Positions 1 to 12,100 of a stretch of DNA of 64,000 nucleotides are shown in pieces. Within the stretch, counting starts at the first letter, position 1. The number at the start of each line of letters is the position of its first letter. Origin of the DNA: Euonymus europaeus. Lineage: Eukaryota > Streptophyta > Magnoliopsida > Celastrales > Celastraceae. The notes below the pieces were generated by a model. That model saw nothing but the letters and a program-made list of their open reading frames with translations, had not been told where the DNA came from and searched no databases. The stretch is from NCBI GenBank assembly GCA_963580455.1, contig OY756964.1:1116001-1180000 (forward strand), in the 5' to 3' direction. A program made the position numbers and the translations under genes.

Positions 1-173
1 GAAAAGTAGTGTGAAATCAAGCTAAAAATCACCGAATTCAGAACTCGGAGTCAACGGATATTCATAAAACCGTTTACATAAAGAAACCACATTTCGCGGC
101 TAAATAGGTGAAACGAGACCTACTAGCCACGAGTTCCGAAATCGAAATCCGAAAACCCAGGATTGTAGAGCTC
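1..173 (+). repeat. reference monomer defining the phase
   Basis: This is the first complete unit and is used here to number positions within the monomer. An EcoRI site GAATTC lies at 34-39 and a SacI site GAGCTC at 168-173, and both recur in most units. This copy differs from the majority at position 78 (A for G, breaking the TTTACGTAAA palindrome), at 104 (A for C) and at 137 (C for T). EcoRI or SacI digestion of the parent genome should therefore give a 173-bp ladder. The choice of start is arbitrary because the array is continuous. Confidence 0.95.
34..39. other. EcoRI site conserved once per monomer
   Basis: GAATTC sits at unit position 34-39 and is present in the great majority of units. 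It is lost in recognisable lineages: the GAATGC units near 7128 and 12662, the CAAATTC units near 6954, 8510, 12487 and 14044, the GAGTTC units near 57101, 57620, 59523, 60907, 61427 and 62118, and the GACTTC units near 57274, 59697, 61080 and 62291. It is useful as a physical-mapping landmark and has no implied biological role. Confidence 0.9.
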
Positions 174-245
174 GAAAAGTAGTGTGAAATCAAGCTAAAA
201 ATCACCGAATTCAGAACTCGGAGTCAACGGATATTCATAAAACCG

Positions 246-255
246 TTTACGTAAA
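246..255. promoter_or_regulatory. TTTACGTAAA palindrome, one per monomer
   Basis: A perfect 10-bp palindrome lies at unit position 73-82, shown here in the second unit. Its centre TACGTA is the ACGT-core A-box type bound by plant bZIP proteins, and TTACGTAA is also the classic animal PAR-bZIP/NFIL3 site. The sequence shows only the palindrome; protein binding is inference. Most units keep it, but whole lineages have lost it: TTACTTAAAG (for example 57489-63000), TTACAGAAAG (28611, 28955, 29993 and others), TTAGGTAAAG (28438, 41407, 45556 and others) and TTACATAAAG (10290, 15817, 17036 and others). Confidence 0.6.
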
Positions 256-270
256 GAAACCACATTTCGC

Positions 271-301
271 GGCTAACTAGGTGAAACGAGACCTACTAGC
301 C
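271..301 (+). other. possible 31-nt hairpin in each monomer
   Basis: Unit positions 98-128 can fold as GGCTA...TAGCC and AGGT...ACCT around the 8-base loop GAAACGAG, with a small 3/2 internal loop. Nine base pairs are possible. In units carrying GACCAACTAG instead of GACCTACTAG, the inner arm is weakened, so the array holds two classes: hairpin-intact and hairpin-weakened. It would form on either strand as a cruciform arm or in a transcript. This is a pairing seen in the sequence; formation in vivo is not shown. Confidence 0.45.
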
Positions 302-382
302 ACGAGTTCGGAAATCGAAATCCGAAAATCTATTATTGTAGAGCTCGAAAAGTAGTGTGAAATCAAGCTAAAAATCACCGAA

Positions 383-486
383 TTCAGAACTCGGAGTCAA
401 CGGATATTCATAAAACCGTTTACGTAAAGAAACTACATTTCGCGGCAAACTAGGTGAAACGAGACCAACTAGCCACGAGTTCTGAA
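383..486. other. 11-bp inverted repeat within the monomer
   Basis: TTCAGAACTCG (unit position 37-47, here 383-393) is the exact reverse complement of CGAGTTCTGAA (unit position 130-140, here 476-486). The centres lie about 93 bp apart, so each monomer carries a large dyad with an 82-base interior. The second arm of one monomer and the first arm of the next are also complementary across the unit boundary. Both arms stay intact in most units. Variants that break the right arm include GTTCGG (310, 3078, 29360), GTTTTC (28323 and others), GTTCTC (48035 and others) and GTTCCC (52361, 54437, 57894). Confidence 0.7.
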
Positions 487-3287
487 ATCAAAATCAGAAA
501 TTCCAGGATCGTAGAGCTCGAAAAGTAGTGTGAAATCAAGCTAAAAATCACCGAATTCAGAACTCGTAGTCAACGGATATTCATAAAACCGTTTACGTAA
601 AGAAACCACATTTTACGGCTAACTAGGTGAAACGAGACCAACTAGCCACGAGTTCTGAAATCAAAATCCGAAACACCAGGATCGTAGAGCTCGAAAATTA
701 GTGTGAAATCAAGCTAAAAATCACCGAATTCAGAACTCGGAGTCAACGGATATTCATAAAACCGTTTACGTAAAGAAACCACATTTCGCGGCTAACTAGG
801 TGAAACGAGACCTACTAGCCACGAGTTCTGAAATCAAAATCCGAAATGCCAAGATTGTAGAGCTCGAAAAGTAGTGTGAAATCAAGCTAAAAATCACCGA
901 ATTCAGAACTCGGAGTCAATGGATATTCATAAAACTGTTTACGTAAAGAAACCACATTTCGCGGCTAACTAGGTGAAACGAGACCAACTTGCCACGAGTT
1001 CTGAAATCAAAATCAGAAACGCCAGGATCGTAGAGCTCGAAAAGTAGTGTGAAATCAAGCTAAAAATCACCGAATTCAGAACTCGGAGTCAACGGATATT
1101 CATAAAACGGTTTACGTAAAGAAACCACATTTCGCGGCTAAATAGGTGAAACGAGACCTACTAGCCACGAGTTCTGAAATCGAAATCCGAAAACCCAGGA
1201 TTGTAGAGCTCGAAAAGTAGTGTGTAATCAAGCTAAAAATCACCGAATTCAGAACTCGGAGTCAACGGATATTCATAAAACCGTTTACGTAAAGAAACCG
1301 CATTTCGCGGCTAACTAGGTGAAACGAGACCAACTAGCCACGAGTTCTGAAATCGAAATCCGAAAACCCAGAATTGTAGAGCTTTAAAGTTAGTGTGAAA
1401 TCAAGCTAAAAATCACCGAATTCAGAACTCGGAGTCAACGGATATTCATAAAACCGTTTACGTAAAGAAACCACATTTCGTGGCTAACTAGGTGAAACGA
1501 GACCTACTAGCCACGAGTTCTGAAATTGAAATCCGAAAACCCAGGATTGTAGAGCTCGAAAAGTAGTGTGAAATCAAGCTAAAATCACCGAATTCAGAAC
1601 TCGGAGTCAACGGATATTCATAAAACCGTTTACGTAAAGAAACCACATTTCGCGGCTAACTAGGTGAAACGAGACCTACTAGCCACGAGTTCTGAAATCG
1701 AAATCCGAAATCCTAATATTGTAGAGCTCGAAAAGTAGTGTGAAATCAAGCTAAAAATCACCGAATTCAGAACTCGGAGTCAACGGATATTCATAAAACC
1801 GTTTACGTAAAGAAACCACATTTCGCGGCTAAATAGGTGAAACGAGACCAACTAGCCACGAGTTCTGAAATAAAAATCAGAAAAGCCAGGATCGTAGAGC
1901 TCGAAAAGTAGTGTGAAATCAAGCAAAAAATCACCGAATTCAGAACTCGGAGTCAACGGATATTCATAAAACCGTTTACGTAAAGAAACCACATTTCGCG
2001 GCTAAATAGGTGAAACGAGACCTACTAGCCACGAGTTCTGAAATCGAAATCCGAAAACACAGGATTGTAGAGCTCGAAAAGTAGTGTGTAATCAAGCTAA
2101 AAATCACCGAATTCAGAACTTGGAGTCAACGGATATTCATAAAACCGTTTACGTAAAGAAACCACATTTCGTGGCTAACTAGGTGAAACGAGACCTACTA
2201 GCCACGAGTTCTGAAATTGAAATCCGAAAACCCAGGATTGTAGAGCTCGAAAAGTAGTGTGAAATCAAGCTAAAAATCACCGAATTCAGAACTCGGAGTC
2301 AACGGATATTCATAAAACCGTTTACGTAAAGAAACCGCATTTCGCGGCTAAATAGGTGAAACGAGACCAACTAGCCACGAGTTCTGAAATCGAAATCCGA
2401 AAAACCAGGATTGTAGAGCTCGAAAAGTAGTGTGAAATCAAGCAAAAAATCACCGAATTCAGAACTCGGAGTCAACGGATATTCATAAAACCGTTTACGT
2501 AAAGAAACCACATTTCGCGGCTAAATAGGTGAAACGAAACCTACTAGCCACGAGTTCTGAAATCGAAATCCGAAAATCCAGGATTGTAGAGCTCGAAAAG
2601 TAGTGTGAAATCAAGCTAAAAATCACCGAATTCAGAACTCGGAGTCAACGGATATTCATAAAACCGTTTACGTAAAGAAACCGCATTTCGCGGCTAACTA
2701 GGTGAAACGAGACCAACTAGCCACGAGTTCTGAAATCAAAATCAGAAGCGCCAGGATCGTAGAGCTCGAAAAGTAGTGTGAAATCAAGCTAAAAATCACC
2801 GAATTCAGAACTCGGAGTCAACAGATATTCATAAAACCGTTTACGTAAAGAAACCACATTTCGCGGCTAAATAGGTGAAACGAGACCTACTAGCCACGAG
2901 TTCTGAAATCGAAATCCGAAAACCCAGGATTGTAGAGCTCGAAAAGTAGTGTGAAATCAAGCTAAAAAATCACCGAATTCAGAACTCGGAGTCAACGGAT
3001 ATTCATAAAACCGTTTACGTAAAGAAACCACATTTCGCGGCTAACTAGGTGAAACGAGACCTACTAGCCACGAGTTCGGAAATCGAAATCCGAAAATCCA
3101 TTATTGTAGAGCTCGAAAAGTAGTGTGAAATCAAGCTAAAAATCACCGAATTCAGAACTCGGAGTCAATGGATATTCATAAAACCGTTTACGTAAAGAAA
3201 CTACATTTCGCGGCTAACTAGGTGAAACGAGACCAACTAGCCACGAGTTCTGAAATCAAAATCAGAAATGCCAGGATCGTAGAGCTC

Positions 3288-6200
3288 GAAAAGTAGTGTG
3301 AAATCAAGCTAAAAATCACCGAATTCAGAACTCGGAGTCAACGGATATTCGTAAAAGCGTTTACGTAAAGAAACCACATTTCGCGGCTAACTAGGTGAAA
3401 CGAGACCAACTAGCCACGAGTTCTGAAATCAAAATCCTAAACACCAGGATCGTAGAGCTCAAAAATTAGTGTGAAATCAAGCTAAAAATCACCGAATTCA
3501 GAACTCGGAGTCAACGGATATTCATAAAATCATTTACGTAAAGAAACCACATTTCGCGGCTAACTAGGTGAAACTAGACCTACTAGCCACGAGTTCTGAA
3601 ATCAAAATCCGAAATGCCAAGATTGTAGAGCTCGAAAAGTAGTGTGAAATCAAGCTAAAAATCACCGAATTCGAAACTCGGAGTCAATGGATATTCATAA
3701 AACCGTTTACGTAAAGAAACCACATTTCGCGGCTAACTAGGTGAAACGAGACAAACTAGCCACGAGTTCTGAAATCAAAATCAGAAACCCCAGGATCGTA
3801 GAGCTCGAAAACAAGTGTGAAATCAAGCTAAAAATCACCGAATTCAGAACTCGGAGTCAACGGATATTCATAAAACCGTTTACGTAAAGAAACCACATTT
3901 CGCGGCTAAATAGGTGAAACAAGACCTACTAGCCACGAGTTCTGAAATCGAAATCCGAAAACCTAAGATTGTAGAGCTCGAAAAGTAGTGTGAAATCAAG
4001 CTAAAAATCACCGAATTCAGAACTCGGAGTCAACGGATATTCATAAAACCGTTTACGTAAAGAAACCACATTTCGCGGCTAACTAGGTGAAACGAGACCA
4101 ACTAGCCACGAGTTCTGAAATCAAAATCAGAAACGCCAGGATCGTAGAGCTCGAAAAGTAGTGTGAAATCAAGCTAAAAATCACCGAATTCAGAACTCGG
4201 AGTCAACGGATATTCATAAAACCGTTTACGTAAAGAAACCACATTTCGCGGCTAAATAGGTGAAACGAGACCTACTAGCCACGAGTTCTGAAATCGAAAT
4301 CCGAAATCCTAAGATTGTAGAGCTCGAAAAGTAGTGTGAAATCAAGCAAAAAATCACCGAATTCAGAACTCGGAGTCAACGGATATTCATAAAACCGTTT
4401 ACGTAAAGAAACCACAATTCGCGGCTAACTAGGTGAAACGAGACCAACTAGCCACGAGTTCTGAAATCAAAATCAGAAACGCCAGGATCGTAGAGCTCGA
4501 AAAGTAGTGTGAAATCAAGCTAAAAATCACCGAATTCAGAAATCGGAGACAACGGATATTCATAAAACCGTTTACGTAAAGAAACCACATTTCGTGGCTA
4601 ACTAGGTGAAACGAGACCTACTAGCCACGAGTTCTGAAATTGAAATCCGAAAACCCAGGATTGTAGAGCTCGAAAAGTAGTGTGAAATCAAGCTAAAAAT
4701 CACCGAATTCAGAACTCGGAGTCAATGGATATTCATAAAACCGTTTACGTAAAGAAACCACATTTCGCGGCTAACTAGGTGAAACGAGACCAACTAGCCA
4801 CGAGTTCTGAAATCGAAATCCGAAAACCTAATATTGTAGAGCTCGAAAAGTAGTGTGAAATCAAGCTAAAATTCACCGAATTCAGATATCGGAGTCAACG
4901 GATATTCATAAAACCGTTTACGTAAAGAAACCACATTTCGCGGCTAACTAGGTGAATCGAGACCAACTAGCCACGAGTTCTGATATCAAAATCAGAAACG
5001 CCAGGATCGTAGAGCTCGAAAAGTAGTGTGAAATCAAGCTAAAAATCACCGAATTCAGAACTCGGAGTCAACGGATATTCACAAAACCGTTTACGTAAAG
5101 AAACCACATTTCGCGGCTAAATAGGTGAAACGAGACCTACTAGCCACGAGTTCTGAAATCGAAATCCGAAAACCTAAGATTGTAGAGCTCGAAAAGTAGT
5201 GTGAAATCAAGCTAAAAATCACCGAATTCAGAACTCGGAGTCAACGGATATTCATAAAACCGTTTACGTAAAGAAACCACATTTCGCGGCTAAATAGGTG
5301 AAACGAGACCTACTAGCCACGAGTTCTGAAATCGAAATCCGAAAACCTAAGATTGTAGAGCTCGAAAAGTAGTGTGAAATCAAGCTAAAAATCACCGAAT
5401 TCAGAACTCGGAGTCAACGGATATTCATAAAACCGTTTACGTAAAGAAACCACATTTCGCGGCTAACTAGGTGAAACGAGACCAACTAGCCACGAGTTCT
5501 GAAATCAAAATCCGAAACACCAGGATCGTAGAGCTCAAAAATTAGTGTGAAATCAAGCTAAAAATCACCGAATTCAGAACTCGGAGTCAACGGATATTCA
5601 TAAAATCATTTACGTAAAGAAACCACATTTCGCGGCTAACTAGGTGAAACTAGACCTACTAGCCACGAGTTCTGAAATCAAAATCCGAAATGCCAAGATT
5701 GTAGAGCTCGAAAAGTAGTGTGAAATCAAGCTAAAAATCAACGAATTCAGAACTCGGAGTCAATGGATATTCATAAAACCGTTTACATAAAGAAACCACA
5801 TTTCGCGGCTAACTAGGTGAAACGAGACCAACTAGCCACGAGTTCTGAAATCAAAATCAGAAACCCCAGGATCGTAGAGCTCGAAAAGTAGTGTGAAATC
5901 AAGCTAAAAATCACCGAATTCAGAACTCGGAGTCAACGGATATTCATAAAACCGTTTACGCAAAGAAACCACATTTCGCGGCTAACTAGGTGAAACAAGA
6001 CCTACTAGCCACGAGTTCTGAAATCGAAATCCGAAAACCTAAGATTGTAGAGCTCGAAAAGTAGTGTGAAATCAAGCTAAAAATCACCGAATTCAGAACT
6101 CGGAGTAAACGGATATTCATAAAACCGTTTACGTAAAGAAACCACATTTCGCGGCTAACTAGGTGAAACGAGACCAACTAGCCACGAGTTCTGAAATCAA

Positions 6201-7266
6201 AATCAGAAATGCCAGGATCGTAGAGCTCGAAAAGTAGTGTGAAATCAAGCTAAAAATCACCGAATTCATAACTCGGAGTCAACGGATATTCATAAAACCG
6301 TTTACGTAAAGAAACCACATTTCGCGGCTAAATAGGTGAAACGAGACTTACTAGCCACGAGTTCTGAAATCGAAATCCGAAAACCTAAGATTGTAGAGCT
6401 CGAAAAGTAGTGTGAAATCAAGCTAAAAATCACCGAATTCAGAACTCGGAGTCAACGGATATTCATAAAACCGTTTACGTAAAGAAACCACAATTCGCGG
6501 CTAACTAGGTGAAACGAGACCAACTAGCCACGAGTTCTGAAATCAAAATCAGAAACGCCAGGATCGTAGAGCTCGAAAAGTAGTGTGAAATCAAGCTAAA
6601 AATCACCGAATTCAGAACTCGGAGACAACGGATATTCATAAAACCGTTTACGTAAAGAAACCACATTTCGTGGCTAACTAGGTGAAACGAGACCTACTAG
6701 CCACGAGTTCTGAAATTGAAATCCGAAAACCCAGGATTGTAGAGCTCGAAAAGTAGTGTGAAATCAAGCTAAAAATCACCGAATTCAGAACTCGGAGTCA
6801 ATGGATATTCATAAAACCGTTTACGTAAAGAAACCACATTTCGCGGCTAACTAGGTGAAACGAGACCAACTAGCCACGAGTTCTGAAATCGAAATCCGAA
6901 AACCTAATATTGTAGAGCTCGAAAAGTAGTGTGAAATCAAGCTAAAAGTCACCAAATTCAGATATCAGAGTCAATGGATATTCATAAAACCGTTTACGTA
7001 AAGAAACCACATTTCGCGGCTAACTAGGTGAAACGAGACCAACTAGCCACGAGTTCTGAAATCAAAATCAGAAACGCCGGGATCGTAGAGCTCGAAAAGT
7101 AGTGTGAAATCAAGCTAAAAATCACCGAATGCAGAACTCGGAGTCAACGGATATTCATAAAACCGTTTACGTAAAGAAACCACATTTCGCGGCTAAATAG
7201 GTGAAACGAGACCTACTAGCCACGAGTTCTGAAATCGAAATCCGAAAACCTAAGATTGTAGAGCTC
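3288..7266 (+). repeat. 12-monomer (2076 bp) repeat pair
   Basis: Units at 3288-5190 match those at 5364-7266 at an offset of 2076 bp (12 x 173). Diagnostic variants recur in the same order: CTCAAAAATT (3458, 5534), AAAATCATTTACG (about 3527, 5603), GAAACTAGACC, CACAATTCGC (about 4413, 6489), GGAGACAACGG, CCTAATATTG (about 4828, 6904) and CAGATATC. Scattered differences show that this pair is older than the 32-monomer duplication downstream. One unit (5191-5363) lies between the matched blocks. Confidence 0.8.
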
Positions 7267-9169
7267 GAAAAGTAGTGTGAAATCAAGCTAAAAATCACCG
7301 AATTCAGAACTCGGAGTCAACGGATATTCATAAAACCGTTTACGTAAAGAAACCACATTTCGTGGCTAACTAGGTGAAACGAGACCAACTAGCCACGAGT
7401 TCTGAAATTGAAATCCGAAAACCCAGGATTGTAGAGCTCGAAAAGTAGTGTGAAATCAAGCTAAAAATCACCGAATTCAGAACTCGGAGTCAACGGATAT
7501 TCATAAAACCGTTTACGTAAAGAAACAACATTTCGCGGCTAACTAGGTGAAACGAGGCCTACTAGCCACGAGTTCTGAAATCGAAATCCAAAAACCCAGG
7601 ATTGTAGAGCTCGAAAAGTAGTGTGAAATCAAGCTAAAAATCACCGAATTCAGAACTCGGAGTAAACGGATATTCATAAAACCGTTTACGTAAAGAAACC
7701 ACATTTCGCGGCTAACTAGGTGAAACGAGACCAACTAGCCACGAGTTCTGAAATCAAAATCAGAAACGCCAGGATCGTAGAGCTCGAAAAGTAGTGTGAA
7801 ATCAAGCTAAAAATCACCGAATTCATAACTCGGAGTCAACGGATATTCATAAAACCGTTTACGTAAAGAAACCACATTTCGCGGCTAAATAGGTGAAACG
7901 AGACCTACTAGCCACGAGTTCTGAAATCGAAATCCGAAAACCTAAGATTGTAGAGCTCGAAAAGTAGTGTGAAATCAAGCTAAAAATCACCGAATTCAGA
8001 ACTCGGAGTCAACGGATATTCATAAAACCGTTTACGTAAAGAAACCACAATTCGCGGCTAACTAGGTGAAACGAGACCAACTAGCCACGAGTTCTGAAAT
8101 CAAAATCAGAAACGCCAGGATCGTAGAGCTCGAAAAGTAGTGTGAAATCAAGCTAAAAATCACCGAATTCAGAACTCGGAGACAACGGATATTCATAAAA
8201 CCGTTTAAGTAAAGAAACCACATTTCGTGGCTAACTAGGTGAAACGAGACCTACTAGCCACGAGTTCTGAAATTGAAATTCGAAAACCCAGGATTGTAGA
8301 GCTCGAAAAGTAGTGTGAAATCAAGCTAAAAATCACCGAATTCAGAACTCGGAGTCAATGGATATTCATAAAACCGTTTACGTAAAGAAACCACATTTCG
8401 CGGCTAACTAGGTGAAACGAGACCAACTAGCCACGAGTTCTGAAATCGAAATCCGAAAACCTAATATTGTAGAGCTCGAAAAGTAGTGTGAAATCAAGCT
8501 AAAAGTCACCAAATTCAGATATCAGAGTCAATGGATATTCATAAAACCGTTTACGTAAAGAAACCACATTTCGCGGCTAACTAGGTGAAACGATACCAAC
8601 TAGCCACGAGTTCTGAAATCAAAATCAGAAACGCCGGGATCGTAGAGCTCGAAAAGTAGTGTGAAATCAAGCTAAAAATCACCGAATTCAGAACTCGGAG
8701 TCAACGGATATTCATAAAACCGTTTACGTAAAGAAATCACATTTCGCGGCTAAATAGGTGAAACGAGACCTACTAGCCACGAGTTCTGAAATCGAAATCC
8801 GAAAACCTAAGATTGTAGAGCTCGAAAAGTAGTGTGAAATCAAGCTAAAAATCACCGAATTCAGAACTCGGAGTCAACGGATATTCATAAAACCGTTTAC
8901 GTAAAGAAACCACATTTCGGGGCTAACTAGGTGAAACGAGACCAACTAGCCACGAGTTCTGAAATTGAAATCCGAAAACCCAGGATTGTAGAGCTCGAAA
9001 AGTAGTGTGAAATCAAGCTAAAAATCACCGAATTCAGAACTCGGAGTCAACGGATATTCATAAAACCGTTTACGTAAAGAAACAACATTTCGCGGCTAAC
9101 TAGGTGAAACGAGGCCTACTAGCCACGAGTTCTGAAATCGAAATCCAAAAACCCAGGATTGTAGAGCTC
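6056..9169 (+). repeat. 9-monomer (1557 bp) tandem duplication
   Basis: Copy 1 is about 6056-7612 and copy 2 about 7613-9169, offset exactly 1557 bp. Shared rare variants include GAGTAAACGG (6107, 7664), GAATTCATAACTC (6263, 7820), CACAATTCGC, GGAGACAACGG, AAGTCACCAAATTC (6944, 8501), GCCGGGATCG (about 7076, 8633) and CGAGGCCTAC (7554, 9111). Differences include GAATGC at 7128 against GAATTC in copy 2, and CGTGG at 7361 against CGGGG at about 8918. The pair lies inside the younger 32-monomer duplication, so it appears twice more at about 11590-14703. Confidence 0.85.
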
Positions 9170-12100
9170 GAAAAGTAGTGTGAAATCAAGCTAAAAATCA
9201 CCGAATTCAGAACTCGGAGTCAACGGATATTCATAAAACCGTTTACGTAAAGAAACCACATTTCGCGGCTAACTAGGTGAAACGAGACCAACTAGCCACG
9301 AGTTCCGAAATCAAAATCCGAAACGCCAGGATCGTAGAGCTCGAAAACTAGTGTGAAATAAAGCAAAAAATCACCGAATTCAGAACTCGGAGTCAACGGA
9401 TATTCATAAAACCGTTTACGTAAAGAAACCACATTTCGCGGCTAACTAGGTGAAACGAGGCCTACTAGCCACGAGTTCTGAAATCGAAATCCGAAAACCC
9501 AGGATTGTAGAGCTCGAAAAGTAGTGTGAAATCAAGCTAAAAATCACCGAATTCAGAACTCGGAGTCAACGGATATTCATAAAACCGTTTACTTAAAGAA
9601 ACCACATTTCGCGGCTAACTAGGTGAAACGAGACCTACTAGCCACGAGTTCTGATATCAAAATCCAAAAACCCAGGATTGTAGAGCTCGAAAAGTAGTGT
9701 GAAATCAAGCTAAAAATCACCCGAATTCAAAACTCGGAGTCAACGATTATTCATAAAACCGTTTACGAAAAGAAACCACATTTCGCGGCTAACTAGGTGA
9801 AATGAGAACTACTAGCCACGAGTTCTGAAATCGAAATCCGAAAACCTAAGATTGTAGAGCTCGAAAAGTAGTGTGAAATCAAGCTAAAAATCACCGAATT
9901 CAGAACTCGGAGTCAACGGATATTCATAAAACCGTTTACGTAAAGAAACCACATTTCGCGGCTAAATAGGTGAAACGAGACCTACTAGCCACGAGTTCTG
10001 AAATCGAAATCCGAAAACCCAGGATTGTAGAGCTCGAAAGTAGTGTGTAATCAAGCTAAAAATCACCGAATTCAGAACTCGGAGTCAACGGATATACATA
10101 AAACCGTTTACGTAAAGAAACCACATTTCGCGGCTAACTAGGTTAAACGAGACCAACTAGCCACGAGTTCTTAAATCAAAATTCAGAACCCCAGGAACGT
10201 AGAGCTCGAAGAGTAGTGTGAAATCAAGCTAAAAATCACCGAATTCAGAACTCGGAGTCAACGGATATTCATAAAACCGTTTACATAAAGAAACCACATT
10301 TCGCGACTAACTAGGTGAAACGAGACCTACAAGCCCCGAGTTCTGAAATCAAAATCCAAAAACCCAAGATTGTAGAGCTCGAAAAGTAGTGTGAAATCAA
10401 GCTAAAAATCACCGAATTCAGAACTCGGAGTCAACGGATATTCATAAAACCGTTTACGTAAAGAAACCACATTTCGCGGCTAACTAGATGGAACGAGACC
10501 TACAAGTCTCGAGTTCTGAAATCAAAATCCGAAACGCTAGGATTGTAGAGCTCGAAAATTAGTGTGAAATCAAGCTAAAAATCACCGAATTCAGAACTCG
10601 GAGTCAACGGATATTCATAAAACCGTTTACGTAAAGAAACAACATTTCGCGGCTAACTAGGTGAAACGAGGCCTACTAGCCACGAGTTCTGAAATCGAAA
10701 TCCAAAAACCCAGGATTGTAGAGCTCGAAAAGTAGTGTGAAATCAAGCTAAAAATCACCGAATTCAGAACTCGGAGTCAACGGATATTCATAAAACCGTT
10801 TACGTAAAGAAACCACATTCCGCGGCTAACTAGGTGAAACGAGACCAACTAGCCACGAATTCTGAATTCAAAATCCAGAACACCAGGAACGTAGAGCTCG
10901 AAAAGTAGTGTGAAATCAAGCTAAAAATCACCGAATTCAGAACTCGGAGTCAACGGATATTCATAAAACCGTTTACGTAAACAAACCACATTTCGCGGCT
11001 AAATAGGTGAAACGAGACCTACTAGCCACGAGTTCTGAAATCGAAATCCGAAAACCCAGGATTGTAGAGCTCGAAAGTAGTGTGTAATCAAGCTAAAAAT
11101 CACCGAATTCAGAACTCGGAGTCAACGGATATTCATAAAACCGTTTACGTAAAGAAACCACATTTCGCGGCTAAATAGGTGAAACGAGACCTACTAGCCA
11201 CGAGTTCTGAAATCGAAATCCGAAAACCCAGGATTGTAGAGCTCGAAAGTAGTGTGTAATCAAGCTAAAAATCACCGAATTCAGAACTCGGAGTCAACGG
11301 ATATACATAAAACCGTTTACGTAAAGAAACCACATTTCGCGGCTAACTAGGTTAAACGAGACCAACTAGCCACGAGTTCTTAAATCAAAATCAGAAATGC
11401 CAGGATCGTAGAGCTCGAAAAGTGGTGTGAAATCAAGCTAAAAATCACCGAATTCAGAACTCGGAGTCAACGGATATTCATAAAACCGTTTACATAAAGA
11501 AACCACATTTCGCGACTAACTAGGTGAAACGAGACCTACAAGCCCCGAGTTCTGAAATCAAAATCCAAAAACCCAAGATTGTAGAGCTCGAAAAGTAGTG
11601 TGAAATCAAGCTAAAAATCACCGAATTCAGAACTCGGAGTCAACGGATATTCATAAAACCGTTTACGTAAAGAAACCACATTTCGCGGCTAACTAGGTGA
11701 AACGAGACCAACTAGCCACGAGTTCTGAAATCAAAATCAGAAATGCCAGGATCGTAGAGCTCGAAAAGTAGTGTGAAATCAAGCTAAAAATCACCGAATT
11801 CATAACTCGGAGTCAACGGATATTCATAAAACCGTTTACGTAAAGAAACCACATTTCGCGGCTAAATAGGTGAAACGAGACTTACTAGCCACGAGTTCTG
11901 AAATCGAAATCCGAAAACCTAAGATTGTAGAGCTCGAAAAGTAGTGTGAAATCAAGCTAAAAATCACCGAATTCAGAACTCGGAGTCAACGGATATTCAT
12001 AAAACCGTTTACGTAAAGAAACCACAATTCGCGGCTAACTAGGTGAAACGAGACCAACTAGCCACGAGTTCTGAAATCAAAATCAGAAACGCCAGGATCG

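Larger units (their letters stand above)
1..3979 (+). repeat. diverged 16-monomer (2768 bp) relationship
   Basis: Units 1-7 (about 1-1211) correspond in order to units 17-23 (about 2769-3979) at an offset of 2768 bp, which is 16 x 173. Shared markers are the rare TTCGGAAATC followed by a TTATTG ending (309 and 3077), AAACTACATTT (about 430 and 3201), GCCAAGATTG (850 and 3618) and GTCAATGG (about 916 and 3684). Many single-base differences separate the copies, and the match fades from unit 8 onward. This is an old duplication. A one-base loss at about 1578 and a one-base gain at about 2963 cancel each other out. Confidence 0.75.

Noticed and set aside
5986..6177. 63-codon open frame on the minus strand (also at 7543-7734 and 13077-13268)
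   Set aside because: It is satellite read backwards. It starts at a TTG (from the CCAACTAG variant) and stops at the TAG of ACTAGG in the neighbouring unit. The frame is open only because GAGTCAACGG is GAGTAAACGG here, which turns the usual TGA into TTA. A period of 173 is not a multiple of 3, and normal units are closed. There is no ribosomal or codon evidence.
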